Source: Sclerodactyla briareus
Taxonomy: Eukaryota; Echinodermata; Holothuroidea; Dendrochirotida; Sclerodactylidae
Assembly: GCA_026419785.1 (NCBI GenBank)
Contig: JAODTK010000765.1
Span: 361,970-425,969, forward strand
DNA length: 64,000 nucleotides
Direction: 5' to 3'
Position numbers and translations under genes: made by a program. Positions 1 to 12,040 of the stretch are shown in pieces. How positions within the stretch are numbered: the first letter of the stretch is position 1; the number at the start of each line of letters is the position of its first letter. Under the pieces are notes generated by a model, which searched no databases, had not been told where the DNA came from, and saw nothing but the letters and a program-made list of their open reading frames with translations.

Positions 1-924
1 ACAGTATGTAACAATCCTCCAATGTAACAGATTTTCTATGAAGGGTGGGGTATGTGCAGTGGGTTTATACTACACAGCCCCATAGTCCTGGACCCAACCC
101 AACTTCTTTCTCGGAGTGGGCAATACTTTTATTTTGCCCTCCACATTGGAAATATGACACTGCGCCTACAGTAATATGTATAGTCAGCTCATGGCAATAG
201 GAAGTTTGCCCTGTGCCCTAACATGGTGACAATGAGGTATGGGTAATTAGAAGGTGTAGTACTAGGTATCTATGCAAGCTGTTTGAGCCTAATTGTAGAA
301 GGGCAGTCATTATATTCCGCCTCTGGGGATGTTCCTGGTTTGGGCTCCCCTGCTCTGCCACCGTCCACCGCTGGAATTTGGTGGAATGTGAGAGTGCATG
401 GGCATCATTAATTGCGGGGTTCACGGACTTTGCATAATTTTCAAGGAATTTTCAAAAGTTGTCAGATTTCAACTAAATCTGGTAGTGTAGACATTTAGTC
501 CCACACGTGGAGGTAGTTTTGCAGTCGTCAGAGGTCAATTCGCATGAAATTTGGGACTGGTCAAACGTTGTCCCATTTAACAAAACTTGGGGGGGATGGA
601 GTATGTCTTTCATTCGAGGGAAATTCCTTCTTCTTTTCCCAGGGCTTTCCCTTGGATTTCTTTTCAACTCCCCAGTAGCGAGTCGTCCTTACTTTTTGGA
701 AGCCCGCATACTAGTTTCACCACTAGCCGTGCAAGGCTGAAGAAAAAAATCCTAAAATCTGGCATGCATGTGCTCATTGGCCAGAGACTGTCAGTCACTC
801 TCAGTACAATGATAGACTGTAATACAAAGCTCAGGTAATTTTCATTCAAATCATTCTCCGCCTTCACTGTTCTATTGCTTTCTGTTCCTTTCAAGTATTC
901 GTAGGTTGTGGCTCACGGCAGTTG
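1..924. other. Unannotated stretch
   Basis: No coding, RNA or repeat feature is recognised. Short open frames on both strands (the longest near 580-840 and 660-890) overlap one another and have random-looking composition. I see no splice-flanked exon. Confidence 0.5.
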
Positions 925-990
925 TGTATTTTTATACTACAACTGGCGCTATATAAATGTTTTCTACTACTACGACTACTCCTACATCTA
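925..990 (+). repeat. SINE/LINE-type 3' tail fragment
   Basis: The sequence GGCGCTATATAAATG at 945-959 is followed by a TACTAC/TACGAC simple tail. This is the common 3' end of tRNA-derived SINEs and their partner LINEs in many aquatic animals. The SINE at 53.86-54.16 kb has the related tail on the other strand. No tRNA-like head is visible upstream, so this is either a truncated copy or a chance match to a short motif. Confidence 0.4.
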
Positions 991-1065
991 GCCAACACCA
1001 CTGCACATCCCAAAGTTGGTCTAGCATCATTAATATCTTTTTCCAATCAACATCCCTTCCCAACT

Positions 1066-1088
1066 TCCCCCCCACCCCCCCCCCCCCC
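1066..1088. repeat. Poly-C tract
   Basis: A run of C broken by one A at 1074. Its length is uncertain in this kind of assembly. It produces proline-rich and glycine-rich shadow frames on the two strands. Confidence 0.85.
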
Positions 1089-1099
1089 ACCATCGTCAA

Positions 1100-1775
1100 A
1101 TTCCAATCCCATCTGACTTCATTCTGTGATGTTAAGTCCATTGGACATTGCATCTCACAAATCGCTCCACTTCAGGAAGAATGATGAGGAAGGGGGATTC
1201 TAAGGCGATTCCATATTGCGCAGAACTATGAGGGCAGATGCTTGCATATTGGTGGCGGAAATATAACTGAAGGGTTGGTTCAAGTGGGTGCCAGTGGCAC
1301 CTTTTTGTTTCCCCTCAGATTATGAGCTTAGGAATATGAATTAGGCATATGTATAACAGTAATGACGACTGCAGTGAATTGCATTTTTCCTTCCTGCTCC
1401 TGCCCCTTCTTGGCCACATGCTTGGCCACATTTCTTTTGCCTCCTTTTCATTCGCCCGCCTTCCCTATTGAACCATATGGGGGTGTAGCCTGACTACAAG
1501 AGCAGTGTTTCCTCTAACATGTCTTAGCCCTGTATAACCTTGTTGGACCCCTTACCTCACTAATCTGATGCAATGACTTCCATAGCACACAGGGAATTTG
1601 ACTCACACCACAATTTCCACAAGAAGATCGCCCCAGTGTCCTATTTTGATTTTTATTTTGAATTTTTTGTAGGAATAAATACATGAAAACAGGGGCACTT
1701 TTTTCTGTCCACGCCTGACCAGCCCTGAGCTGTGGAATTTGCATCATTTCATACAGAGACCCAGTTTTAGCCTCA
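1100..1775. other. Unannotated stretch
   Basis: No supported feature. A 77-codon minus-strand frame (1514-1747) has no recognisable motif. The sequence is neither simple nor obviously repeated elsewhere in the window. Confidence 0.4.
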
Positions 1776-1779
1776 CAAG

Positions 1780-1835
1780 GCGATCGTCATGATGTCTCGC
1801 CTGGTTGCGCGATCGATAGTTTTTATATTCAGTCA
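1780..1835 (+). repeat. R-element head
   Basis: GTCTCGCCTG at 1794-1803 is followed by GTTGCGCGATCGATAG. The same box with the same following bases begins the R element at 4.1 kb and relatives at 9.54, 12.89 and 17.91 kb. Sequence downstream of this head diverges quickly, so only the head is claimed. It may be a truncated copy or a strongly diverged one. Confidence 0.5.
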
Positions 1836-1839
1836 TACT

Positions 1840-4070
1840 CCAGTGGTTCCCCGGCTTTTTAAAATCCACTGTCTAATACTGGTGTCCTCTACTTTATAGG
1901 TGACAAAGTCGGACATTATTAATATTAACCCATTTACAGGTCTGTTTCATTGTTTAATATTTTTTAGGAGAATTCAGATTGTTGTTTTAACGCTATTTGA
2001 CAGTGATTTGCTACCAGAACACATCTTAGTTAGTTCATAGTGAAGGCCTATTCTACATCTTGTAAAGTCTCAACAGAAACATATTCAATGTTGTGCTGAT
2101 ATCGGCAATTCCTCCTATAGTCCTAACACTCTACAACTAACCGAGCAAATGTCAAGACACTCTGTGATGGCATATCTTTGGCTAGTTGCCCAGGCACAGT
2201 ATGGCAGCTTATTAGCTAACTGGTATCTGGCAATATGTTGGACTTCTCACACACATCATTTGTTTTAAGTGCCAGTCAAAACAATTCAGGCTATCTTGGA
2301 TTTTTTTTCTTCTATTCAAAACAAGTATTCACCTTGCAGCCAAAGCTGAATGCCGTGAATAGACAAAACATGACAAATTGAAAATAGATAAATAAGACAT
2401 CAAGTATAAATCATAAATGTACAATAGTAATAGTAACACAGGAAAAAAAAAATCAACTTTCAGGAAAGATCCGAGTAAGGTAAAAACTATGATCAGGGCA
2501 AGGAGGAAGACTAGAGTCAGATATTACACATCGTGGGCAGGGCCTTAGGAGGCGGGGTCAGGTAAGAGATTGGCGGGATTGGTATTACTATATCGTTTGT
2601 ATTCTACACCTGGTGCAAGAGAGGGGCGGCGGCTCGGTGGCGTAAGTTCATGTGGTGGTTTGCACGTTCTCCTTGAAACCACTTGAGTACCTCCTAAGAT
2701 GACACACAGAATGACAAAATTTCTCACCACAGATAAAAATGTAAGCAGACAGAGTTACTAGTTTTCTACTGTTCTTTTCGCACCTCTATCTACAAACAAC
2801 CATCATATTTGTATACAGTGAATTGATTGTAGGACCGGGGCCTCCCATTTGAGCTAATTGTACAGTGCTGTAAGACATTCTAGTGTTTTAACTACTAGAA
2901 GTTTATAACTACCAAAGTGTCATTAAAAATGACTAGACGGAGCGCTCTGCACAATGGCATATTCAACTCTCAACATCATGGATGGCCAGACCCAAGTTGG
3001 ACGCTTTGTTTTTTAAAAGTAGAAACCCAGGGGGACTCAACAATATAGTTAGGCAAAAAAACAAGTATTGAAGAGCACATGACTGCAAGTGGCAATCCCT
3101 CACACTGTCCAACCCCAGACTGCAAATGCGATCAATAATTTTCTACGTTGGCTATTCTCAATTGTTCCCATTTACCCACGAGGGGTCAACGGGCTACTGT
3201 ACTACTAGTAGAAAGTAATTACTGTGTGAAATATTGGCTGTAGATAACACTTATTAACTACACCTCATAGCTCAAGTTCTCCCAATGTGCAGGTAGACCT
3301 TCCAACAGAATTCAAAGCACACACCAATGTGTTTGAAGGGACGGCCGAGATTACCTATAAATCTTGTGTTACCCGATACCACCAACAGATTGGCCTTCTA
3401 CTACTCTTTCAAAAGATCGCCAATCAGATCACAAATCCCTCAAAACCCCGATGTTTAGAATATTAGGACTGCCAGGGAATCAATATATACTATGGATCGT
3501 AGAGGAAAAAAAAACTAAGTTCTTTTGTACTAGGACTAGTGAGCCAAACCTTCTAAACAGAACACCCAATATATTCAGAACAATATTATATTGGATTCAG
3601 CCCGAGAAAAGAACTGTGAATTTTAAATTCTTATGCTGTGTAACCAATCACTACATGGCCGTACAGAACGGGCAACTCGGCTCTGCAGTCTCCTCATACC
3701 AAAAATCACCAAAGTCCAAATCGCAAAAATGGGCAAAACCTTCATCTGCAAAGTGATATTGAATATAACAGAAAGGAAGAGATACAAGTACAATGTTACA
3801 ATTCTACAGCATCCCCAAATTTAGCAATTTCTCATGCGAATTTTTACCTTGCCTCATTTTCGGCAAAGTTATAACCCAAAATTGACTCAGAATTCAGAGG
3901 AACACTTGAAAATTCTACAGGGTAAAAGATTCTACCAATTTCCAGCAATGTGGGGGTATGCCAAGAAAAGGTGGCGGGTTGGCCATCCTCAGATTGTTGT
4001 AATGGCCAGAGGCTCATATGCACGGAAAGGGGGTGTAGGGGCCCATCCAGGGGTAAGAGATAATATGACA
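1840..4070. other. Unannotated stretch
   Basis: About 2.2 kb without a recognisable gene. Part of 1960-2030 is weakly like the B block at 14.2 kb. The minus-strand frame at 2545-2730 begins with a hydrophobic run that could mimic a signal peptide, but it has no partner exon or domain. The 130-codon frame at 3364-3756 is the longest here and looks random (tryptophan, lysine and serine scattered, no domain). Confidence 0.4.
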
Positions 4071-4290
4071 AGGTGATCGCCAAAAAGTCGTCTCGCCTGG
4101 TTGCGCTGATCGGTGGTTTGTATTATTCAACGACCAACAACCAACGTGTTCATCAGACCATCGTCATGTCAAACGAACATCATCTTATTTTCATATAATA
4201 ACATAAACTTTCCTAAAAATTTCCTAAATAACTGACCAATCGTTTTACTCTTAATATAGAAATCCCTTAAATTGCTTTTTCCTTCTGCAT

Positions 4291-4306
4291 GCCCCCCCCC
4301 CCCCCT
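4291..4306. repeat. Poly-C tract
   Basis: A C homopolymer inside the R element. The related copy at about 18,110-18,125 has only a short C run, so the length varies between copies. Confidence 0.8.
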
Positions 4307-5448
4307 CTTCTTTTTCTACATACCCGAACAAAATGTGAAAAAAGTTTTATCGCTTAGTCAACTCACTTCTTTGAGCCAAAATCCACTTGAAATGTTCTAA
4401 ATCCCCTAGCTGCCCAGGCTTCTTCGCCTTTTATAATCGAAATTTCCTTCATTATTCATTGCCTTACATTATTTTCCAAACCGCCAGGACATGCCATCCA
4501 GCCCCCTCCACTGCCAGGCAGCCAACACCCTCCCCCCTCCCATACACACACACAACCTATTCCCCCACACAGCAGTCAAGATGTCCCCAGGTAAGAGAGA
4601 AAGAAAACTATTACAGTTTTTTTGTAGGGCTAGGTAAGAGAGGGATTTTGCTTGTGGGCAGCTTATACAGCCAGTCAAAATTTTGTCACAGGAGCTATGG
4701 TTTACTCTTTCCTCATTGCTTTATTCTAATAGGAGCTATTAATGATGAGTTCAATCACTTCATAACATCAAACACATCAGATCCGTAAAATGTTAACAGA
4801 GACAATACCGCGTTTGGCGAATTCTTACCAAGTTGGAATTGGAATAAATATGCAAATAGGCACATGCAATGACCTTCTACTGACCCCAAGCTGTTTGTAA
4901 CCTATAAAATGATCAGATCAAAGGTGGATACATCTACCACGTTTTGTGAAAAAGCAACAAAAACTTTCAAAAATTGCATAAATTATGCAAAATAGAACAC
5001 CGCAAATGACCTCCAGTGACCCAGGACTCACTTTAAATTTCTCCGGAACCATGTAGACCACATCCACCAAGTTTCGTGAAAACGGACACAAAAATTGAAA
5101 AAATTTGCATAAATTATGCAAGAGAACCACTTAATTAGCATATTGGGCGAAATCTAAATCAGTACATCTACCTGTCATCCAGGTCCTAACATGCAAACTA
5201 CATCACGTAGCACATACGGTTCTTGCGTAATCGTGGCTAACGAGCTCAAACAATAAAATTACATTAAAATAAGCTAAGTACACACTTAATTAATGACGTG
5301 TACCTCAAATCTATTCAGATGTGAAAACACCAACACGGGGTGCTACACACAAAAATTTACGTCATAATCGGCCTCACGGTTGTGAGAAATTCCTGCTAAT
5401 AATTAATGTGACATACCACACACCACATACACACGCGCAAAGTGACCA

Positions 5449-5772
5449 CTAAAGGCTGCTTTCAAACCGAGCGCGAGCGACGCCATGCCGACGCGACACA
5501 ATAAAAAAGTGGCAGGACCTTGCACACCGGCGGGCGATGTTTTATCGCTCAGCGATATTGGACAGTTTACCTAACCGATCATGTGATATTACGGAGCGCG
5601 ATGATTGGTCACCAAAAAAAATAATGCTCGCGGACACTCGGCGAAAGCGAAAAATCGTGTGGTATGCGTCGCGGCCACCGGTGTGAAAGGGTACTCCTAA
5701 CGAATTCTTATTGTTTTCAACTTGTTATGATCGCGTCGTATCGCAGCGCGCGCCGTCGTGAAAGGTCTTTAG
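5449..5772. mobile_element. GC-rich MITE with CTAAAG...CTTTAG ends
   Basis: The left end CTAAAGGCTGCTTTC (5449-5463) is matched in inverse at the right by GAAAGGTCTTTAG (5760-5772). Inside, a second inverted pair combines ctttcaaaccg with cggtgtgaaag, plus GCGAGCGACGC-like blocks. The roughly 320-bp body is rich in CpG, unlike its AT-rich surroundings, and has no coding capacity. Size, inverted ends and composition fit a miniature inverted-repeat transposable element. The superfamily is not determined, and no clean target-site duplication is visible. Confidence 0.6.
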
Positions 5773-5802
5773 TCTCTTCCTGAATTCATTCAGGCGAGAC
5801 TG

Positions 5803-7290
5803 AAAAAATAAGATTAATGACCCAATTAACACCTACAGGTACAGGTTTGTGGCACAACAGCCTCGTGCCAGGGTGAGCATTCGGGACGGCTCTCCCGGTC
5901 ACAGTATTCGTGCAGGCTGCTTGCGCAACAAACCTAAATGGAGGATGGTCAAGTTGGGTTGCACCAATCACTTGATTCCCCACCCAAACCCCTACAAAAC
6001 CAAACCCTCACTGCAGAGGGACCATGATAGTATAACGCGGATACAAACCTAATGCACTTGCACACAAATGCATATTCTGTTGTTTTTGGACTCCATTAGA
6101 TGCTGGAATCTGTGCGGCATCAGTGGAAATAGAGTGTCCTGTGAACATCCCCATACTTTGTGGTATTGGGTCACCTGAAATGTGAAGCAAGAAGAAGAAA
6201 GAAATCATCAAAATTACTCCTTCAACAAGACATTTCGGAGGAGGGCAAATATGTTGTGGGGTCTCAATACGAAATATCCTTGGCAGGACATATATTTTGG
6301 CTGGCTCACTCTAGTTCATCTCCATATAACGTATTTAGCAACACTGCCTGCACTGTACTTCCAAAGTAGTGGTGGCGGAATTTTCAATGACAGAACGGAG
6401 GCAATTCATATATCTCAACATATATATCAATACCTGTTACAAATCACTATTTTCTTTCTTTCTCTCCACTTTTTTTTATGAAATTTATTTCCCTGCCTAT
6501 TTTTCTTTCACCTCTAATGGGCAGAAAAGGGAAAAAGTGCTTGCCAAATGTCGCGCAGAGGGATGAGAGGGGATCAGATACAAGTGGAATAATCAGGTTT
6601 TAAAGAGTGCCACACGACGTGACAGAAAATTGAAACATTATTTCAACATAAATATGAATGATGATTAATTCCTCTTACTGTAAGTTAATTAAGAGTATCT
6701 GGCATGAGAAAATGATCTTCAAATGGTCTTTGTACAAACTGACCACTTTTTCTTTCTCCAGCCAGAAATTCAACAAAAATTTTAACTGTTTGAACACCAC
6801 CCAGCTGGGAAAATTGCGCCACAAGTTCAGGACAACTTTTAAAATGGATAAATATAATTAAGGAAGAAATCCACATAAATAGCCGCAAGTCAATATTAGC
6901 CCATTAAAACTAGGCTACAGATTGATACAAAAGAATTCACAGACAGCGAACTTCCCATGTTCTTTGTGAATATTTCACTTAGTATATGATGTAATAAAAC
7001 TTTCAGTTAAATTTTTCTAACTCTGCTACTTCCCAACTTTGTAATCATTCAACTAACTTCATCCCTTGTTCAACCTAATCTAATTTCAGACTGCAAATGC
7101 ACACCCCTGTCGGTGATGCTAATTCTTGCTCCGTTAACGTTCATCACACAAGTTGGTCCAACAATGACTATCTCTCGCCTTCTCCATCAGTGGTTGTTTC
7201 GTTAGTTATCCTCATCAGTTGGTTTCAACTACCCCCTGTTCTTAGAGGTCCTAAAAAATAAGCCAATCGCTAGTAAGCAGTAATAACCCC
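5803..7290. other. Unannotated stretch
   Basis: No supported feature. The 5830-6060 part is less AT-rich and has open frames on both strands (65 and 67 codons), but no domain. 6180-6500 contains a 99-codon plus-strand frame of low complexity. Confidence 0.4.
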
Positions 7291-7294
7291 GACA

Positions 7295-7480
7295 TCGGTC
7301 ACAAGTATTTAGAGGGGTCAAACGAGGTCAAATGCGGTCAAAGGGTCACATGAGGTCACCGCTGTAGTTCACCTAGACAAACGAAACTTTCCTTACAACA
7401 TTGCTTTGAATGTTTTTGTTTGCCAAGATATATGCTTAATGACCTCTGGTGACCTTTAATTGACCTTCAATGACAAACAA
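7295..7480. repeat. AGGTCA-rich repeat fragment
   Basis: Successive 'gaggtcaaa', 'gcggtcaaagggtca', 'gaggtcaccg', 'tgacctctggtgacctttaattgacc' words make this a dense cluster of AGGTCA half-sites on both strands. The wording is like the 21.9 kb array, and 'cacctagacaaacgaaac' resembles text near that repeat, so this is probably a fragment of a related family. Confidence 0.4.
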
Positions 7481-7489
7481 CAATAGTGT

Positions 7490-8950
7490 CAGCACTTCAC
7501 TTCACACAATGTGCCGCCTAATATAACCTAATATGAACTTTGATATATATTGGCATCATTATATATTATGCTGACAAGTTTTTGAACTCCCTGTTGTTGT
7601 TACCAGTTTTGGCCTTTGAATGGCCATGAACTGTTTACTAAAAACAATAGGGTCAACATCCTCACCACATGAGCACCCATTTGCCTACATAATTGGGAAC
7701 TTGATACCTGTTTTGCGGTTTGTTAATATCGTGCTAACAGCGGTGGGTCACAACATACACAACACACAACAGACCACCCACATAACATACAGTCCTGTTC
7801 CTGCACATCATTGCCTAGATTAATTATGCCTTAGCAAGCACGAAAGGCTATTTTGCATAACATTGTGGTCTTTCGCTTCCGCAAACTGTCAGGTCAAGGA
7901 GAAAGATATTTTAGCCATACCTTTTCTTCTAACTATTCTAATTCTAATATCAAAACAGAAGTTTGTTGGGGTCGTAGAAATCACTTCAAATAGAATTCAC
8001 GTTACACATGTCATATACGTATGGTACAATCGCAGTAGCTGACGACGACCATTCACATGCATATTCAGTACATCTATCTCTCCACCTTACTAACTCAATT
8101 TTTTTCAATTCACAATGTTCTTGTAGTAAACCTGGCAAAAACAATTTCATTTCCCTTTCGACTGTTGCGCTGACAGAGGGGGCCGGAGGCAAACACTCCT
8201 GTGGACCAGTTTGACATCTATTGGGGCTCCTCTCTAAGACTAGCCATGGTTAAACTACATAAAGGGAGAATGCATCAATAAAGCATTCTGTGCAATGCTC
8301 GGAAAATCCATTCAATGTACTCCTACCGTTGCTGGATCTCTCTGACCCTGTGTCCACATCAAGGGGGGGTTAGGACAGACAGAAGACAGAAAAATTATGT
8401 CACTGCTTTACCGCACACAAAAACATCAGAAGTAATTTCCCCCGTAAGTATGTTTTACATACATAGCATGTCATCAGTTTTTCCTCTGAGATGTCTCACC
8501 GAGTCAAAAGACAGAAATTTTGGAGCTTGGGCTGACTCAATTGTCTGAACTGCAAAGCTTGTGGAGGAATCCCAGTGAAGTATTTTAGGGCACAAACCCA
8601 GAGAGCATCACCCCTGGCCGTGTCTTACTTTCATCAGTTCACAACGTCATTGTAAAAAATTCTGAAATTTCCTGCTGCCAATGTTCAGAGCAGTAATTTT
8701 GATATTCAACTAAACCCCTTGTCTTAATTTTCTCCCAGAATGTCCATTGGTTTCAAATGGCGGGCCCAGTGCATCAAAATCGCGTCATATGGGCTTAGAG
8801 AAAAATGCATTCATCAACTGTTTGTTAGCCAGTGTCAAACGCATTTGGCATTGCAACAAAATGCACATGCCAATGAATACTTAGGATTAGAAAAGATCCA
8901 CCATCCCTGCACTAAACTGTCAACATAGAGGGTCCAATGAGGGTTTTTCA
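7490..8950. other. Unannotated stretch
   Basis: No coding, RNA or clear repeat feature recognised. Several frames of 60-77 codons occur on both strands without motifs. Confidence 0.4.
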
Positions 8951-8954
8951 AATT

Positions 8955-9045
8955 CATTTTTCGGGGGAGTCAAAAATTCCATTTGGGGGGATTCCAATTC
9001 ATTTTGGGGGGACTTCCAAATTCTTTGGGGGATTTTCCAAACAAT
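8955..9045. repeat. 21-22 bp G-rich minisatellite
   Basis: Four units with theme 'tttggggggaytccaaattca'. The G-runs lie at 8963-8967, 8985-8990, 9006-9011 and 9027-9031, a spacing of 22, 21 and 21 bp. Four G-runs of 5-6 on one strand could in principle form a long-loop quadruplex. Confidence 0.75.
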
Positions 9046-9397
9046 TACCGTTCATAGAAAGTCACATAGGGTAGTGTGGTGCTTCAAGCAGCTAACTGTG
9101 TGGTGTGCAAATATTTTTCATATCAATGTGGGCATCATGATGCAGTTATGACATTTTCATGTCATTTTATAAAACAACATCCTGGTAAATAGTTTTGTGT
9201 CAAATGACTGACCAGAATGCACTTGCCATAGTGGTGGGCAAAGCTTGCGACGTGGCACATTCTGTATGTGATTTCTGCTATGCTATGCCAGCTGTTGCCA
9301 GTGCGTTAAGGATACAATACTGCTGTTCTATACAATGGAGCGATATAGTCAAATTATAGATAAACGCAAACAAGCTGAGCCTCTTCGGGAGAGGAGT

Positions 9398-9411
9398 GGG
9401 GGGGGGGGGGT
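9398..9411. repeat. Poly-G tract
   Basis: A G homopolymer broken by one T just after. Nothing else is recognised in the flanking 9050-9510 stretch apart from low-quality frames. Confidence 0.7.
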
Positions 9412-9519
9412 GAGGGAAGTGGTATAAACACACAGGTGAGACACACAGGATGGTAACATGACCATTACCATACACCTCAAACATTAGGCTCTGGACATAG
9501 TCAAATTTGAGTCATCGAA

Positions 9520-10510
9520 CATGGCGATCGCCCCCAGTAGTATCTTGCCTGGTGCAGATCAGTGGTTTCTCCTATAAGCTGTAAGTCACCATTCAAAACA
9601 ATTACAGGCATTCCATGTGTTGCTTTTAGATTTTGGATAACAGAAAGGGCATTACAAATAGGACCCATTTAAACAATTATCAGGATGATTATTGACCAGA
9701 TACCAAGTTCCATGGGAATGTGACTTGAAATTGCCTAAATTATGCAAATTGGAACAAGACTGACCTTCCAGGACTAAATTATCTCATACCAATATCTCAT
9801 ACCCATCAAGACTCCATTAAGAGGAAATCGAAAAGAAGAAGAAGAAGAAGAAATTAAATTTTGGAATAAACTATGCAAAAATAGGACACACTGAATGTGA
9901 CTTCCAGTGACCTCAAACTAATTTAAGAGAAAGCCAAAAGGCCTTTGATGATTCCTTGAATATTTCTAAAACATTATAGCCAAAAACAAAAGGCAAAGGA
10001 GAGTGTACCAGTTCATTATGGCAACATAACGTTCAGACAATTCCCCAAAATTTTTTTTTCCCAACCAAACAATTAGCGGTTCTATACTCTGATAAGATAA
10101 GCGAGCTACACACTAATATTCAAGGTAAGGTTTTCGACTTTGGCCTCTGGTGAACTCAGATGACCTCTGACCTTGCCCTGAAAAACAAAAGGGGTTAATC
10201 TACTCATCATGGGAAAACAACTAGATTCAAGTCAGTTGGGGCTTTCATCATCCAGGTGGAAGTGGAGGGTTACATGTTCACAAGCCAAAAAATGGCAAAA
10301 TCTTAATTCACAAATTTTCTTATTTTAAACAAAAAAATTCACCCCGACATATACAAAACAAATAGGGTTCCTTGTTACCTGCCCATGTGAAAGTTATCCA
10401 CCAAAGTTCAACTTGATCAGACCAACCAGTCTGGACTATCGTGTTACAAGGGTTTCAAGGTTTTCAGACGGGGACCCTATGGTGACCTCAGATGACCTCT
10501 GACTGACCCC
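9520..10510. repeat. R-related repeat copy
   Basis: It begins with 'ggcgatcgcccccag...cttgcctggtgcagatcagtgg', a diverged R head, followed by 'attacaggcattccatgtgttgc', which parallels 'attacagtgcacttcatgtcttgc' in the 12.9 kb copy. The interior has 'attatgcaaattgg', 'gacctctgaccttgcc' and 'ggtgacctcagatgacctctgac' units. The right limit is uncertain. A GAA trinucleotide run lies at 9831-9851. Confidence 0.5.
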
Positions 10511-10674
10511 AAAAAAATGGTTCATGTACCTCACTATGGGGAACACAACATACCAAGTATGAGGCCCATCTACTCAGACCTGATCAATTTATTGTGTTTA
10601 CAGCTGGGCTTCACACACACACACACACGCATGACTGCAATAGATTACTCAACTTCGTCCAAAGAAATAACTAG

Positions 10675-11990
10675 AGCACCAATGGTCTGTGGCTCAAAAT
10701 GCAAAATGTACCAAGATTGAAGTACAATAATGTGATATATATTGGAGATGTTTTTTACGAACAAAACGGCCTATTGTGCCCCTTCTTTATTGACCTTTTG
10801 ACCATGATCTTCACAGGGACCAAAGATGTCTAGCAAGCCAGTCAATAAAATGTTCCACATAACGGGCGGCAGCAGGGCCAACGGTGACACTGGGCCATGG
10901 GTCTAAATCCCCCCCCCTGGGGCACCCTGAAGGTACAGCTATTTAGACCATAATTATAACGGGGACATTAGCACTGTATGTGCACGAAGTGTAGGAGATA
11001 GGAAGATTTTGCCATATTCATAGTACTGGGCCCTAGGCCTCAAAATTCCCAAACACTTCCAATGGCCCTCTAACCAAGGGACCGTACACGTAACTTTTGA
11101 AGAAAATTAATTGAAGCTGGTGGAAGAAGATGATTTCAAGTACCCATTGTGTGGAATTCATAAAAAGGGCCACGGCCCAAGTAGGACCTTGGATCAAAAT
11201 TCCTGAAACAACCCAAAGGTACGGCTGTTGACCATCCATTATGACCAAATGTCAGCACTGTGCACTGAAATTCGTAAGAGGAGAAGCATTGTGCATATTG
11301 CCACATGATTGGGCCCCAGGCCCACACTAGCCTTGGGACCTAAATCACTGGGCACCCGAAAGGTACAGCTATTAGACCACCATTTAGGAATCAACATCAG
11401 CAATGTGCAACAAAATTTGTAGGGGTTACAAGATTTGCATATTCAATAATGGACCCTGGGGAACAAAAGGGCCTTGAGCCGAAAATCCCTGAACGACCAC
11501 TATGGCTCCACCCAAGGACCATTACATGTAAACTTTGAAGATCATCAATGAATTCGTGTGGGGGAGATGCATGTCAAGTACCTTTGTGTGATATTTCATA
11601 AAAGGGGCCTCGGGCACTTGGGCCGAAAATTCCTGAACACACCCGAAGGTACGGTTGTTAGACCATCATGATGACCGAACATCAGCACTGTGCACCAAAA
11701 TTTGTAGGAGATACATTTTTGAAATTTTATAAGGGCCGATACTGACCCTTAATGACCTTTGATTTTGACCTTCACAATGTCAAACATGCCCCATGGATCA
11801 ATTAACATTTGAGCTCAAGTTCGGTCCAAATCCATCACAGACTGACTGGTGAGGGGACAAAAAGGCAATTGTGGCACATGTCAATGGGTCAATAAGTGAT
11901 GTTTAGGGGCCAGACAGACAGACAGACAGATAGATAGAAAGATAGACATGCAGATTCCAATAGACTCAACCAGCATAGCTGGTTTGAGCT
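10675..11990. mobile_element. E element copy 1, hairpin-bounded, non-coding
   Basis: The left end is a small hairpin, AGCACC-AAT-GG(T)CT, at 10,675-10,688. The right end is a near-perfect hairpin, arm CTCAACCAGC (11,965-11,974), loop ATA, arm GCTGGTTTGAG (11,978-11,988). The interior is a run of diverged repeats built on 'gaccgaacatcagcactgtgcacc' and 'gggccctaggcccacactgggcc'. A second copy of the whole design is at 42.1-44.0 kb. There is no coding capacity. Terminal hairpins recall, but do not match, the Helitron 3' end, where a hairpin sits about 11 nt before CTRR. A CAGA/GATA simple run (11,908-11,945) precedes the right end, as in the other copies. Confidence 0.65.
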
Positions 11991-11997
11991 AAACAGA

Positions 11998-12040
11998 GCA
12001 CCAATGGTGCTGTAGCTCAAACTCAAATAAATGCTCATAA
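11998..12040 (+). repeat. Solo E-element left end
   Basis: AGCACC-AAT-GGTGCT (11,998-12,012) followed by 'gtagctcaaac' starts only eight bases after copy 1 ends. This gives a tail-to-head junction of two E elements. The second one is not recognisable past about 12,040. Confidence 0.55.

Larger units (their letters stand above)
4078..5802. mobile_element. R element, most complete copy, non-coding
   Basis: The left end has GTCTCGCCTG at 4090-4099 and the right end has its exact complement CAGGCGAGAC at 5791-5800, a 10-bp terminal inverted repeat. The interior is non-coding. The stretch about 4790-5140 consists of diverged repeats of about 120 bp whose themes are 'gcaaattatgcaaa', 'tgacctccagtgacc' and 'caccaagtttcgtgaaaa'. 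Long parts align by eye with 17,895-19,000 and 12,870-14,100. A GC-rich element with its own inverted ends is nested at 5449-5772. The repeat status is well supported by multiple copies. Its classification as a non-autonomous DNA transposon is inference from the inverted ends; no target-site duplication was confirmed. Confidence 0.65.

Noticed and set aside
11963..11990. Rho-independent terminator or Helitron 3' end
   Set aside because: The hairpin is not followed by a T run, and no CTRR lies at the expected distance. It recurs as the end of a repeat family.
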